Source: a virus. From it: a DNA stretch of 64,000 nucleotides. How positions within the stretch are numbered: position 1 is the first letter of the stretch; each line of letters begins with the position of its first letter. A model generated the notes under the pieces. The model was given only the letters and a program-made list of their open reading frames with translations, ran no database searches and was not told the origin of the DNA. Shown here piece after piece: positions 38,571 to 49,300 of the stretch. Made by a program: the position numbers and the translations under genes. The stretch is from the IMG/VR virus record IMGVR_UViG_3300028774_000007, positions 1-64,000 of that record. One strand, 5' to 3'.

Positions 38571-39455
38571 ATGGAAATGAGTACGTTACGTTTATTATAT
38601 GGAGATGGGTTAAAATTAATTAATGGTATTGAGGTTAAACACCCTAAATTATCTGATATCGTAGAGTTAGAAAGAAAATGTATAAGTGATAATGATTATA
38701 ATTATAATGATTACATAAAAGCATTAACTTCAACACGAATAGATGTTGCAGATATTTTATGGTGTGAAATGCAAATCTGGTACGAGGATATAAAAACTGA
38801 ATGGGAATTTTTTATACAGAAATGTATATTAAACAAAAAGGTTATGAATATATTTTTTGAAGCTGAACTCGATGGGAAGATTATAAAAGTTGAAAAACAG
38901 GCTGTTGCAATAGATAAAATATACAGAGATGCTTTAAATTTCTTCCTTGGATTAAGCGGAGAATATGTACTATTAGATATTAATGAAACCGATATACCAC
39001 AAATTGTACTTTGTAATGTACAAGAAAACAAACTTAAACAATATATTGTTAGCAAAGATAATGTAAAATTTACAGAAAACCTATACGACACTACCCTTAA
39101 ATATTTGAAAAAAATAAATTGGATAACTAGTGAATATATGTTCTTAAAAGGTGGAAGTAAAGGTGCTAAACAATATATTTTAAAGAATCAATATAAATCA
39201 AGAACAAAAATTAAAGTAGATAAATATTATGTTTCATTAGATAGTATTATCTCGTCTGAAATTGCAAAGGGTACAAGGTATCAAGACATAAAAGAGTATC
39301 CAATATATTTAATCTATGATTTATATTACAGAAATGTAAAGATAAATGAATGGCAAAATACAATGGATGCATTACATAATGGATGTATAGATACCGAAAA
39401 GAACCCAATTGAATGGGAAAAAGTCAATTGGGGGAGCGTTATAAACTTAGATTAG
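38571..39455 (+). CDS. Hypothetical tail-region protein
   Basis: 294 residues after GGGGTG. Charged, helical, tryptophan-containing, with no membrane segment. It lies between the putative tail terminator and tail tube genes. The sequence does not resemble a family I know; a tail assembly role is inferred from place only. Confidence 0.6.
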   Translation: MEMSTLRLLYGDGLKLINGIEVKHPKLSDIVELERKCISDNDYNYNDYIKALTSTRIDVADILWCEMQIWYEDIKTEWEFFIQKCILNKKVMNIFFEAELDGKIIKVEKQAVAIDKIYRDALNFFLGLSGEYVLLDINETDIPQIVLCNVQENKLKQYIVSKDNVKFTENLYDTTLKYLKKINWITSEYMFLKGGSKGAKQYILKNQYKSRTKIKVDKYYVSLDSIISSEIAKGTRYQDIKEYPIYLIYDLYYRNVKINEWQNTMDALHNGCIDTEKNPIEWEKVNWGSVINLD

Positions 39456-39505
39456 TAAGCGAAAGCTTTACTATATATAAATTATTTATGAGGAGGAATT
39501 TGATT

Positions 39506-40336
39506 ATGGCTATTCTAGCTACACCTAAAAAGTTTGCTATGCAACAAGTTTTTGAAATTTTACTAAGAAAACCTGTCGATAAAAGCATTATCGCTTATTT
39601 AACAGATACTAAGACTTCTGGACTTGAGAATACTATCACAATGGTTTATCCTACTGGTGGTAGAGGTAATACATACATCGGAACTGGTTTTGGACATTCA
39701 AGAAAGGCTACTTTAAAAGTAACCCTTGCAACTTGGAATACCGATGTTCTTGCTGTACAGAACGGTACAGAAGTATTTACTGGTAGTACCAATATTACTT
39801 GGTATGACACAATTCAAGGCGGTACAGGCAAAACTTTTGCCACTAAATTTACTGCTATTGGAGCAACTGGTTCAGAAATTGGTAGTTTGTATAAACTAGA
39901 ACAAGATGGTACATACGGTACTAAGTTCACACAAGCTACTACTGCAACTACTGGCACATTCACATATGCATCTGCTACTAAGGCTATTTCATTTGCAACT
40001 GCTGATGCTACTGCTCCTGCTGTTGGGGATTATATCGCTTGCGCATATACCTATAAAACATCTGCAACTGCTCAAAAGATTACAGTTAATGCGGATGGTA
40101 TTCCACCAACAGTTCTTGTTTCAGCTTATGGTGTTGCAAGAGATACATGTACTGGTGAATTGTTCCCTGCTGTTGTAGAAGGACAAGCACAAGTAGATGG
40201 TAACTGGAACTTCGATTTATCAGCAAGTGGAGAACCAGTTGTTCAGAACTTAACAATGGACTTTGTAAGAGGATGTACAACAAAAGAATTATATTCATTT
40301 ACAATTTTCGAAGATTCTAGCGAAGCAACTGTTTAA
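39506..40336 (+). CDS. Major tail tube protein
   Basis: 276 residues from ATG 39506, preceded by a perfect AGGAGG; a longer frame upstream overlaps the previous gene without a ribosome site. Beta-rich, glycine/threonine-rich, with codon bias of a highly expressed gene and a terminator right behind it. The N-terminal part (QQVFEILLRKPVDKSIIAYL) and central repeats fit tail tube proteins of siphophages. The central Thr/Ala-rich segment may be an inserted surface domain. Confidence 0.78.
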   Translation: MAILATPKKFAMQQVFEILLRKPVDKSIIAYLTDTKTSGLENTITMVYPTGGRGNTYIGTGFGHSRKATLKVTLATWNTDVLAVQNGTEVFTGSTNITWYDTIQGGTGKTFATKFTAIGATGSEIGSLYKLEQDGTYGTKFTQATTATTGTFTYASATKAISFATADATAPAVGDYIACAYTYKTSATAQKITVNADGIPPTVLVSAYGVARDTCTGELFPAVVEGQAQVDGNWNFDLSASGEPVVQNLTMDFVRGCTTKELYSFTIFEDSSEATV

Positions 40337-40366
40337 TTAATTTTAAACTACTAGATAAAAATTTAT

Positions 40367-40401
40367 CCCACACAGACATTTGTCTGTGTGGGTATTTTTT
40401 T
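40367..40401 (+). terminator. Rho-independent terminator after tail tube gene
   Basis: CCCACACAGACA (40367-40378) pairs with TGTCTGTGTGGG (40381-40392), with a TATTTTTTTT tail. Only about 25 bases separate it from the next gene, so some readthrough is likely. Confidence 0.9.
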
Positions 40402-40424
40402 TATGAATTAAAAGGGGATATGAT

Positions 40425-42275
40425 ATGAAAATTTCTGCAATTACGATTACTAAAAATGAAGCTTCTAATATCGAAAATTCCATCAATAGTTATAAAGACG
40501 TTGTAGATGAAATTATCATAGTAGATACTGGCTCAACTGATAATACTAAAGAGATTTGCACCAATTTAGGGTGTAAGGTGATAGATTACGAATGGGAGAA
40601 TGACTTCTCCAAAGCAAGAAATTTCGCAATCGAACAAACAACATGTGACACTATTTTATTCTTAGATTCTGATGAATTCTTTGAATATAAATTAGACAAT
40701 AATTTCAGAACAACTGTTGAAGATGTTCTGAATAGAGGATATAACGGTATCAAATTCTTGACTAAAAATATAGATGAAAGTTCACGAACTATTATCAATA
40801 ACAGTTATGGATTAAAACTATTTAAAAATTTAGGATTTAGATATGATAGAAAAATACACGAAGTACTAAAAGACTGTGATGAGAAATTAAATACAGTCAC
40901 CGTATTAGGATATGACCTTATCCATACTGGATACAAAAAAGACGTAGATTTAGATAAATGTAAAAGAAATTTAGATATTCTCAATAAAAGTTATGAGAAT
41001 AAAGAGTATGACACAATTGACTTATTCTATTTGTCAAGAGAAAATCTGGCAATGTCAAATTATGAATTGGCAGATGAGTTTTGTGATAAATTCTTAGAAT
41101 CTGATGATTTACAAGATATATTAGCTACATCTGATATTGCATATTTATCATACTTTTATAAGTATTATATAATGCAAAAGTTAAACTACTATAGCGATTC
41201 TGATTTAAAAAATCAATTACTTAAAATTGAATCACTTTATCCAAATATTCCACAAACATACTATGAACTTGCTATATTTGAAAAAAGTTCCGATTTAAAT
41301 AAAGCTATTGAATATTTTAGAAAATGTATAAAACTTAATTTAGAATTTGAGAATGAACATAAGTTAACAAACAATTTTGGAAATTATGAACCAAATATTT
41401 ACCACACAATGGCAGAAATTGAATTTATATTAGACAAAAGAGATGAAGCTTTATCACATTGTATTGTATCATGTATGTTAGATAGACATAATTCTGATTT
41501 TCTAGGGTTACTTTTAAAATTAGTAAAAAATAAAGATACAATGAAAATAATTGACACATTAAATAAAGTGTATCAACCAAAAACTACAAGTGATTATGAA
41601 TTTTTAATTGATTCACTTGTAAACACTCAACTTTATGGTGTATTCATAGAATATACAATGAAGTATAATATTGAACATAATGGTGGAAGTAATCTTGTAT
41701 TTTTTGCTATGATTTTAAACACACAGACAGATTTATGTATAGAAACTGTACTAGACATATACGAGAAAAAAGGTAACGAATATAATCTATTTATAGCATC
41801 ATTGGCTATTATGTATAATAACGATATCGATTTATATTATGCTTATAGAAATAGATTATCTATAATCTATAAGAATGCTTTAGATTATTACTTTGGTAAA
41901 ACAACAGATATAAGTGAAGATGATTATAGCGTTTTTATTAATTTATATGATAGATTGATTTATTTAACAAAAAAAATAAACTACATACAAGATATCGATA
42001 TGGAAAAGATATCTCAAAAACAGTTAATGAAAATATTAAATACATTAGAATCTATCGGAAAATTTAGAGAAGTATATTTATTATCAAATAAATTAATTTA
42101 TAATGATAGATTTATAGATGTTAGAGATGAATTAATTAGCATGATGTTATTCTCTTTATTTATGACTAGAAAATATACATTATTTATTAAATGGCACAAT
42201 AAGCTAGTATTAGCTGAACATATCACTATTGACAAATATTCAAATTTATTAAAAATAGCAACTAAAGATGTATGA
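40425..42275 (+). CDS. Family 2 glycosyltransferase with TPR-like C-terminus
   Basis: 616 residues. Residues 1-200 are a GT2 domain: ITITKNEASNIENSI, the nucleotide-sugar motif DTGSTDNT (34-41) and the metal-binding DSD (81-83), then KIHEVL. Residues 200-600 are helical repeats (for example YYELAIFEKSSDLNKAIEYFRKCI) of TPR type. This architecture is shared with SunS, the S-glycosyltransferase of phage SP-beta, and other protein-modifying GT2 enzymes. In a tail operon it may glycosylate virion proteins or host surface molecules; the target is not known. Confidence 0.85.
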   Translation: MKISAITITKNEASNIENSINSYKDVVDEIIIVDTGSTDNTKEICTNLGCKVIDYEWENDFSKARNFAIEQTTCDTILFLDSDEFFEYKLDNNFRTTVEDVLNRGYNGIKFLTKNIDESSRTIINNSYGLKLFKNLGFRYDRKIHEVLKDCDEKLNTVTVLGYDLIHTGYKKDVDLDKCKRNLDILNKSYENKEYDTIDLFYLSRENLAMSNYELADEFCDKFLESDDLQDILATSDIAYLSYFYKYYIMQKLNYYSDSDLKNQLLKIESLYPNIPQTYYELAIFEKSSDLNKAIEYFRKCIKLNLEFENEHKLTNNFGNYEPNIYHTMAEIEFILDKRDEALSHCIVSCMLDRHNSDFLGLLLKLVKNKDTMKIIDTLNKVYQPKTTSDYEFLIDSLVNTQLYGVFIEYTMKYNIEHNGGSNLVFFAMILNTQTDLCIETVLDIYEKKGNEYNLFIASLAIMYNNDIDLYYAYRNRLSIIYKNALDYYFGKTTDISEDDYSVFINLYDRLIYLTKKINYIQDIDMEKISQKQLMKILNTLESIGKFREVYLLSNKLIYNDRFIDVRDELISMMLFSLFMTRKYTLFIKWHNKLVLAEHITIDKYSNLLKIATKDV

Positions 42276-42278
42276 TAT

Positions 42279-42686
42279 ATGAATAATAGAAAATGTCAAA
42301 ATTGTGGTAATGAATATTATGTTTGTAGGTCTTGTATATCTATAAATTCTTGGAAAAACGTTTGTTGTACGCAACAATGTTTTAGAAATTTAATGGCTAA
42401 CTCTGATACAGAGATAAAGCCAATCATTATAGAAAGTGGAGTGAATAATATGAATGTAGTTTTAAGGGCAGGATTAGTTGGTGGTAAAACAATTGACATT
42501 GTTGGATATGACGTAGTGTTAGGAAAGTTTGATTGTACCGATGATAAGACAAGGGGATACGATGATTTCGAGTATTTCATTATCCCTAAAGACGAATTAC
42601 TGGCTATCAAAGAACAAATTTCGGTTTTATCTACAAGTGAGGTTTCTGCTAAACCGATATCAAAACCTAAAGTTTCAAAAATTTAA
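42279..42686 (+). CDS. Small zinc-finger protein
   Basis: 135 residues, starting 3 bases after the glycosyltransferase stop. The N-terminal zinc finger has CQNCG, CRSC, and CCTQQC (residues 6-36). The remaining part is beta-rich (NVVLRAGLVGGKTIDIVGYDVVLGKF) with a lysine/proline tail. It probably binds nucleic acid or protein; family not recognised. Confidence 0.65.
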   Translation: MNNRKCQNCGNEYYVCRSCISINSWKNVCCTQQCFRNLMANSDTEIKPIIIESGVNNMNVVLRAGLVGGKTIDIVGYDVVLGKFDCTDDKTRGYDDFEYFIIPKDELLAIKEQISVLSTSEVSAKPISKPKVSKI

Positions 42687-42709
42687 TAACAAAAACATAA
42701 ATAAACATT

Positions 42710-42768
42710 AAGATAATTAAGTATAAAAAAGACAAAATCTTTGAGTATTACTTAATTATCTTTTTTTT
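42710..42768 (+). terminator. Rho-independent terminator
   Basis: AAGATAATTAAGTA (42710-42723) pairs perfectly with TACTTAATTATCTT (42749-42762), followed by eight T. It precedes the RuvC-like gene. Confidence 0.85.
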
Positions 42769-42828
42769 AAGATTTTTATATAAATAAAAGGTAAATTTTA
42801 TTTCTAATAGAGAGTAGGTAAGAATATT

Positions 42829-43290
42829 TTGAAATATAAAAAATACATATGGGGTCTTGATTTATCGTTAAAGAATACGGGAGTTACTATTTTTCAAGAT
42901 AATAAGCCTATATTTATTGGTAGCACCATGACTAAAGATAAACAAACTCACGGTGTTAGGTTGAAACAGATTTATGATTATCTTAGTGAGTTAAAGGATA
43001 AATACCCACCTAGCGTTGTCTGTATTGAACGTGCATTCAGTAGGTTTAATACATCGACCGCAGTTATATATCGCGTACACGGCATTGTTAACCTATTATT
43101 TTATGATGTTGAGCAGGTATATTATCCACCAAAGACAATCAAGGAATCAATTTTAAAAGGCAATGCTACAAAAAAAGAAGTCATGGAAGAAGTTTTGAAA
43201 TTATATCCAAATGTGACATTTGAAAATGATGACCAAAGTGACAGCTTCGCAATTGTAGTAACCTATCTTAATAAAAGTAAGGTGAAGTAA
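42829..43290 (+). CDS. RuvC-like Holliday junction resolvase
   Basis: 153 residues, TTG start. The acidic residues of the RuvC nuclease are visible: D11 in GLDLSLKNTG, E67 in CIERAF, and aspartates in DDQSDSFAI (about 134-138). Length matches RuvC (about 160). It resolves branched DNA before packaging or in recombination. Located unexpectedly among tail genes, next to a tyrosine recombinase. Confidence 0.88.
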   Translation: MKYKKYIWGLDLSLKNTGVTIFQDNKPIFIGSTMTKDKQTHGVRLKQIYDYLSELKDKYPPSVVCIERAFSRFNTSTAVIYRVHGIVNLLFYDVEQVYYPPKTIKESILKGNATKKEVMEEVLKLYPNVTFENDDQSDSFAIVVTYLNKSKVK

Positions 43291-43292
43291 TT

Positions 43293-44168
43293 ATGGGCAG
43301 AACTGATAAATTATCTTATGAATATATTAAAGAACAATTTAATAATGTTGGATATACGTTATTAGGGGATGAGTATATAAATTCTAAGATAAAACTTAGA
43401 TATAAATGTGAAAAACATCCAGATAAAGAATTAAGCATCACATGGAGTAATTTTCAACAAGGGTATAGATGCCAATATTGTAATAAAGAAATAAATAAAA
43501 ATGAAATAAATTGTTATTCAATTTATGTACATATCTTTCCTAATGGTAAATTATACTTCGGTATTACTTCACAAGATGTAGAACGTAGATGGATGAATGG
43601 GGCGGGATATCAATCTCAAATATTAATGACTAGAGCGATTAATAAATATGGATGGGATGATATTGAACACGTTATCTTATATGATAATTTATCAAAGTCA
43701 CAAGTTTGTAAGTTAGAACAAGATTATATTAAATATTATAATACGACTAATCATGAGTTTGGATATAACTTTTCAACTGGTGGTGAGGTTGGTAATAGCG
43801 GATGTATTAGAAATAAAGAGTGGAGAAAAAAAATAAGTGATTCTCAAAAAGGAAATAAAAATGTAATGTATGGGAAACACCCCTCAGAAGAAACACGATT
43901 AAAACTTAGTATTGCTCGTAAAGGAAAACACAAAGGGGCAGAAAGTTGGAACTCAAAAACCATTATTTGTGTTGATACTGGTGAGATATTTTACTCTATA
44001 ATTGATGCAAGTAATTATTATAAAACAAATTATTCTCATATAGGTGAATGTTGCCAACACAAACGTAAAACAGCAGGAAAACATCAATGGGAATATTATG
44101 ATAAATATATAGAAAAAGAAGGTGGAAATCATCGGAAGACAAACCCAGTACAACAAGCAAACGAATAG
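43293..44168 (+). CDS. GIY-YIG homing endonuclease with zinc domain
   Basis: 291 residues. Residues 1-65 are a zinc-binding domain (KCEKHPD, CQYCNKE). The GIY-YIG core (SIYVHIFPNGKLYFGIT, ERRW, INKYGWDDIEHVIL) occupies 70-160. NUMOD3-like repeats (NKEWRKKISDSQKG, SEETRLKLSIARKG) and a NUMOD1-like end (IICVDTGEIFYSIIDASNYY) follow. It is closely related to the protein at 17859-18617 but has an extra N-terminal domain. It is free-standing, with its target probably in an allele of a neighbouring gene. Confidence 0.9.
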   Translation: MGRTDKLSYEYIKEQFNNVGYTLLGDEYINSKIKLRYKCEKHPDKELSITWSNFQQGYRCQYCNKEINKNEINCYSIYVHIFPNGKLYFGITSQDVERRWMNGAGYQSQILMTRAINKYGWDDIEHVILYDNLSKSQVCKLEQDYIKYYNTTNHEFGYNFSTGGEVGNSGCIRNKEWRKKISDSQKGNKNVMYGKHPSEETRLKLSIARKGKHKGAESWNSKTIICVDTGEIFYSIIDASNYYKTNYSHIGECCQHKRKTAGKHQWEYYDKYIEKEGGNHRKTNPVQQANE

Positions 44169-45165
44169 TGATTTATTAGATAAAATTAGTATAGAGAATA
44201 AACAAATAATGACTGAATTTTTACAGTATTTAAAATCAGTTGATAGAAGCGCCACTACAATTCATGGATATGAGAATGATTTACAAATATTCTTTACATG
44301 GAATCTGTTGTTTAATAATAACAAGTTCTTTATTGATTTAAATAAAAGAGAAGTAATGAGATATCAAAGTTATTTGTTATCAATTAATAATAGTCCTAAT
44401 AGAATACGTAGACTAAAATCTGCATTGAGCAGTATGTCAATCTTTATTGAAAATATATTAGATGATGATTATCCTAATTTTAGGAACATCATAAACAAGA
44501 TTGAAAGCCCCGTTAAGACACAAACAAGGACTAAGACTATTGTTACAGCACAAGAGGTTGAAACCGTTCTAAAGTATCTGACAGATAGAGAGCAGTATCT
44601 AAAGGCTTGTGTTTTTGCTTTAGCTGTTTGTAGTGGTTCGCGTAAATCAGAATTAACACGATTTAAAGTAAATTATTTTGATGATAGTAATATAGTCTAC
44701 GGTTCACTTTATAAAACACCAGAACTAATGAAAACAAAAGGGAAAGGTTCTCGTGGAAAAATGTTAGATAGATATACATTGGTTAAAGATTTTAAACCAT
44801 ACTTTGATTTATGGATGGCTCAAAGAGAAAAACTTGGAGTTGATAGTGAGTATTTGTTTGTTTCAAAAGATGAAGCAACTGGTAAATGGAAACCAATTAC
44901 AATCTATACTTTAAACAGTATGGCTATTACATTTAGTAGAGTACTAGGTATTGACTTCTACTGGCATTCACTTAGACATTTATTTGTAAGTAGATTAATG
45001 GCTTCTAATATTCCAGCCGAAATTGTTAAGAAAATAGTTGGTTGGGAATCAGTAGATATGGTTGGTATCTATAACGATGCTGATATATCTGCCGAACTAG
45101 GTAAATATTTTGATGAAAATGGAATAAAGGATAATATACAAGAAGGTAGTTTATCCAATTTATAA
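44122..45165 (+). CDS. Tyrosine recombinase
   Basis: 347 residues from GTG 44122, overlapping the end of the GIY-YIG gene. An N-terminal SAM-like core-binding domain (35-125) precedes a catalytic domain with R174 (SGSRKSEL), lysines near 206-208, H282 and R285 (HSLRH), W308 (GW) and nucleophile Y317 (GIYND). All catalytic positions are present. It could integrate the genome, resolve multimers or invert a DNA segment. No excisionase, repressor or att site was seen, so lysogeny is not shown. Confidence 0.9.
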   Translation: MEIIGRQTQYNKQTNSDLLDKISIENKQIMTEFLQYLKSVDRSATTIHGYENDLQIFFTWNLLFNNNKFFIDLNKREVMRYQSYLLSINNSPNRIRRLKSALSSMSIFIENILDDDYPNFRNIINKIESPVKTQTRTKTIVTAQEVETVLKYLTDREQYLKACVFALAVCSGSRKSELTRFKVNYFDDSNIVYGSLYKTPELMKTKGKGSRGKMLDRYTLVKDFKPYFDLWMAQREKLGVDSEYLFVSKDEATGKWKPITIYTLNSMAITFSRVLGIDFYWHSLRHLFVSRLMASNIPAEIVKKIVGWESVDMVGIYNDADISAELGKYFDENGIKDNIQEGSLSNL

Positions 45166-45192
45166 TAATAGAAAATAGGGGAGATATATATT

Positions 45193-45840
45193 ATGGCTAA
45201 TAAAAAAAGCGAGTATGCACACTTTTCAGATGTTCATGATAAAATGGTTCAAGTTACAACTGGTTTAATTACTAGAGAACAATTCACTAACTGGTTTAAT
45301 GAAAATATTACAGTAAAATCATATTTACCACTTGCAAGTAAATACGCAATTGTTAATGTGTTTGCAGAAACATTTAAAAATAAAGCATTTAATCAAGGCG
45401 ATAATAAGAAAATTGATTTAGACTATATTTATTTAGAATATGATTTATCTATGATGTTTGATTTACAGTTTTATTATACAAATATTGGTGTAATGCCAAC
45501 TGATAAAACGACTAAGAATTATGACTTAGTTAAACAAAGTGGATTATATGATTTGATTAACGGTGCTTGTGAAGGTGATTATGTAGAATTACTTGAAAAA
45601 TGTGATAGACTTTCTGGCATTCGTAACGTAAGTATTATGAATGAACTGATAAATATTTTTGATAATTATCCTAAAGTAGAAGAAATCGAAAGAATGAGAG
45701 ATATTCTTAATAACGAAGTTGATATTGATAAGCTAAACGTTTTAAAAACTATTGAAACATTTAATAACCCAACTCTTACAAAGATTGTAGAGGGAATTAA
45801 ATCTGAATCAACAGACGAGATACTTACCAAAAAGGAGTAA
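45193..45840 (+). CDS. Putative tail assembly chaperone region protein
   Basis: 215 residues after AGGGGAG. Helical and acidic with a C-terminal Ser/Thr/Lys tail. It lies two genes before the tape measure, where tail assembly chaperones (gpG-type) are normally encoded, but no frameshift extension is evident. Assigned by position only. Confidence 0.45.
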   Translation: MANKKSEYAHFSDVHDKMVQVTTGLITREQFTNWFNENITVKSYLPLASKYAIVNVFAETFKNKAFNQGDNKKIDLDYIYLEYDLSMMFDLQFYYTNIGVMPTDKTTKNYDLVKQSGLYDLINGACEGDYVELLEKCDRLSGIRNVSIMNELINIFDNYPKVEEIERMRDILNNEVDIDKLNVLKTIETFNNPTLTKIVEGIKSESTDEILTKKE

Positions 45841-45845
45841 TAATA

Positions 45846-46358
45846 ATGGCTGATGAAATAACACAGTTTCTAAATGCTAGATTAAAAACTATCGAAGCTA
45901 ATATGCAATCTGAAATAAAAATTATATTAATGGAAACTGGTAATGAAGCCGTAAAGAAAATAAATTCATTTATTTCAGATTGGTATGACAAATATACATA
46001 TGATGAAAGTGACCCTAACCATTATAAAAGAACTAATCAGTTAAGGAACTGTGCAAGATATAGCATAACTGGTAATACTGTTAGAGTTTACATGGATATG
46101 AGTAGATTAAGGGCTTCTGCTCAAAATGAAGGTAAAGGATGGCAAGCACACAGAAGTTTTGATGGTGAAGATTTTACATATGGGTTGATTGATTTTCTTG
46201 AAAACGGTGGAGAAGGTAAAGGTTCAAGACGTAATCCACGTAGGAATGATTTTGGTATCCATTTTTTAGAACAAACACAGGATTGGGTTAATGATTATGT
46301 TGCGAAAGAAATAGATAGAAAATTAAGAGTTTTAGTTAGAATGGACTATAAAAATTAA
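45846..46358 (+). CDS. HK97 gp10-like tail/neck protein
   Basis: 170 residues. A helical start, then RTNQLRNCARYSITGNTVRVYMDMSRL and GFxDFLENGGEGKG-like segments and a basic end resemble the HK97 gp10 / minor tail completion family, which sits at the head-tail junction. Its position just before the tape measure is somewhat late for that family. Confidence 0.55.
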   Translation: MADEITQFLNARLKTIEANMQSEIKIILMETGNEAVKKINSFISDWYDKYTYDESDPNHYKRTNQLRNCARYSITGNTVRVYMDMSRLRASAQNEGKGWQAHRSFDGEDFTYGLIDFLENGGEGKGSRRNPRRNDFGIHFLEQTQDWVNDYVAKEIDRKLRVLVRMDYKN

Positions 46359-46385
46359 ATTATATTTTAGAGAGGGGGGATAATT

Positions 46386-49300
46386 ATGGCTTTAGGTAAA
46401 GGCTCTAAATACTTACAAGAGTTTGGTGTTGAGATTGGTGTTGAGGTTAAAGATAAGGATAGTGTAAAGCAAGTTAATCTTATCGTAGACCAACTTAAAG
46501 AAGTATTTAAAAATAAATTAGGCGATAACGAACTATTCAATTATAAACAAGAATGGAAAAATGTACAAAAATTAACAAGTCTAATCGATGAATTAGGGTC
46601 TGGAATGCGTGCAACATTTTTAGGTTCTGGTTCTAATTTACTTTCTACATTTTCATTAAATTTTGAAAATTTACATAAAGGTATAACAACAGTTCTAATC
46701 GATTTCAAGGAAATGATTAGATTAAAAGATGCGGCTAATGCTGGTGGAGAATTTATTAAAAGTGGAACACCAGAAGTAAATACTACCGTAGTTGATAAGA
46801 CTAATCCTAAGTACCAGATGAGCGAAGTTATAAAGTTATATACAGAATTAAGAAATAAAGCTGAACAATTTGCAAAGCAAAGCGTTGGTTCAGAAAAATG
46901 GCAAGAAGCAGAAGTTCAACTAAGTAATGCTCAAACAAGATTAGATGAGTACATACAAAAACATGAAAAATTAATTGATGATGAAAAACTCCGTTCTACC
47001 ATATTAAAGAATCAGATTATGTTAAGTGAAAAACTTAATATGTTAGAAGCAAACAAATTAGATAAAGAAGAATCCACAGAAGCAAAAGATAATTTATCTT
47101 TATATAACCAAACATTAGGTATATTAAATACTATACATACTACAAAAATAAAACTTGTTACAGCGGATGAAAAATCTAGTTTATTATTAAAAGAGCAATT
47201 AAAAACATTACAACAAGAACTATCTAGTAATGTTGGTAGTGGTAGATTGACCACTAGTCAAGTTTCAAACGTAAACAGCGGAACAGAAAATAATGACAAA
47301 ATAGAAGCTAGTTATGCAGGAATTGTTCAAAAACAAGAGCAATCATTAAAACTAGCTAAAGAACAATCAGCCGCAGAAGATGGCTTAAAGTCCTCTCTCA
47401 ATTATCAAGTAACTTTAAAAGAAAAAATTAATTCAGAAAATGCAAAAAATAATACAGAAGTTGCAAGTGCGTATAATAATCTTTTAGCTAAAGAAGAGAT
47501 TGTATCTCAAACATATAAATCTCAAATATTAGATAAACAAAAAATAGTATCACTTGAAAACGATTATTCAGATAAGATGTCTATTGTAGATGCAAAAGAA
47601 AAAAGTTTACAAAGAAAAAATACAGAAGAAATAGATACTGATAATATTAAAACCGCAATAAAAGCTTACGATGATTTAATCGAAGCTAAAATAAGATTGA
47701 CAAAATTACAACAACAAAAAGCAAACGATGTTGTAATCGAGTCAAATGTTCAATCAGTTAAGAAATTGCAGTCTGCTTATACAACAGCATCTTCTGCTGT
47801 ACTTAAAGACAATTCTGTTGTAGCTTCTAATGAAAAAGTTAAGGAATCAGTCATCGAAGCAGACAAAAAATTGCTTGAAGCACAGAATAATATTTCTGAC
47901 GGATTAAAAAATTCTACTGTTCATGTTTCAAGTTTTAATAGCAAAATGACAGATATGATTCGGAACGTATTCCAATATAGAATAGCTTCTTCTGCATTCC
48001 AAGAAGTAGACCAAGCTATTATGGCAAGTATAAAAAAAGTAAAAGCACTTGACGATTCAATGACACAGATTAGATTAGTCACTGGTGGAACAAGTCAAGA
48101 AGCACAACAAATGATTGGTACTTATGCTAACCTAGCCCTTCAACTACATACTACAACACAAGCTGTTGCAGATGGTTCGGTAGAGTGGCTTTTTAATCGA
48201 GGTCACTATAAATTCCTTTAACTGACGGGGAACTCCTTAGAGATTATTCTACTAACTTATTATGGTGACATAAATAAGGGCAAGCAGTAATGTGCTTGGT
48301 ATAGTAAAAAAGAATAATATTGGACAATCCGCAACCAAGTCTCTATTTATTTAGAGGAAGGCTCAACGACTATTCCGAGAGGAAGTACATGCAAGTGCAT
48401 GGAAATGGGGAATATTTCATATTACAATATGAAATAAAGATATAGCCTATGCTTATAGGAAACTATGAGAAAATTCCATTTTAGTATTCGTTAATATATT
48501 ATAGAAAGAAGGTTTTGTGGATACAGATAATCAAGAAATTAAAGTAAGAATTAACAATTTTAATTTAGAACATTTTAAAGGTTTAGGATATGATGTAAAA
48601 ATTAATGATAATATTATCATTAAAACGTGTGAACTTCCTAATGGCTCTGGAATTAAAGTTGATGTAAAATGTAAATATTGTAAAAAGATATTTAAAAAAC
48701 CATATAGAAAATACTTAGAAACTAAAGATGATATTTGTTGTGATAAATGTAAGACTAAAAAATGTGAAAAAACTAATATTAAAAGGTATGGTAATAAATG
48801 TTCTTTAAGAAATAAAGATATTTTAGATAAGGCTAAACAAACTAATATTAAAAAATTAGGTGTTGAGTATCCTTTTCAAAATAAGGAAATATTAAAGAAG
48901 TGCATAAAAACATCATCTAAAAAATATGGTATAAACTACAGGAAACATAGTACGAGTAAACAACAATTATATATTTATAATTTATATGGTGGGATTTTAA
49001 ATTATAATATTGGTAATTATTTTTTAGATATATATTTTAAAGATTCTAATATTTATTTTGAGTACGATGGTTCTGGTCATAATCTTGGGGTTAGACTAGG
49101 TACATTTACAATAGATGAATTTAATAAAAATGAATTAAATAGAGAAAAATTTCTATATGATTTAGGAATAAAAGAATTTAGAATAATATCTGGAACTGAT
49201 AAACTACCATCTGATGCTGAACTAATAAGTATTAAGAACAAGGCATTCGAAATATTAATTAATCAAGATTTTTATAAATATACATATAATATAGATACTA

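Noticed and set aside
39413-39505. N-terminal extension of the tail tube gene
   Set aside because: It overlaps the preceding gene in another frame, while a perfect AGGAGG stands before ATG 39506.
48191-48221. A shorter tape measure protein ending at 48221
   Set aside because: The last codons are intron sequence; the conserved motif resumes at the predicted 3' splice site.
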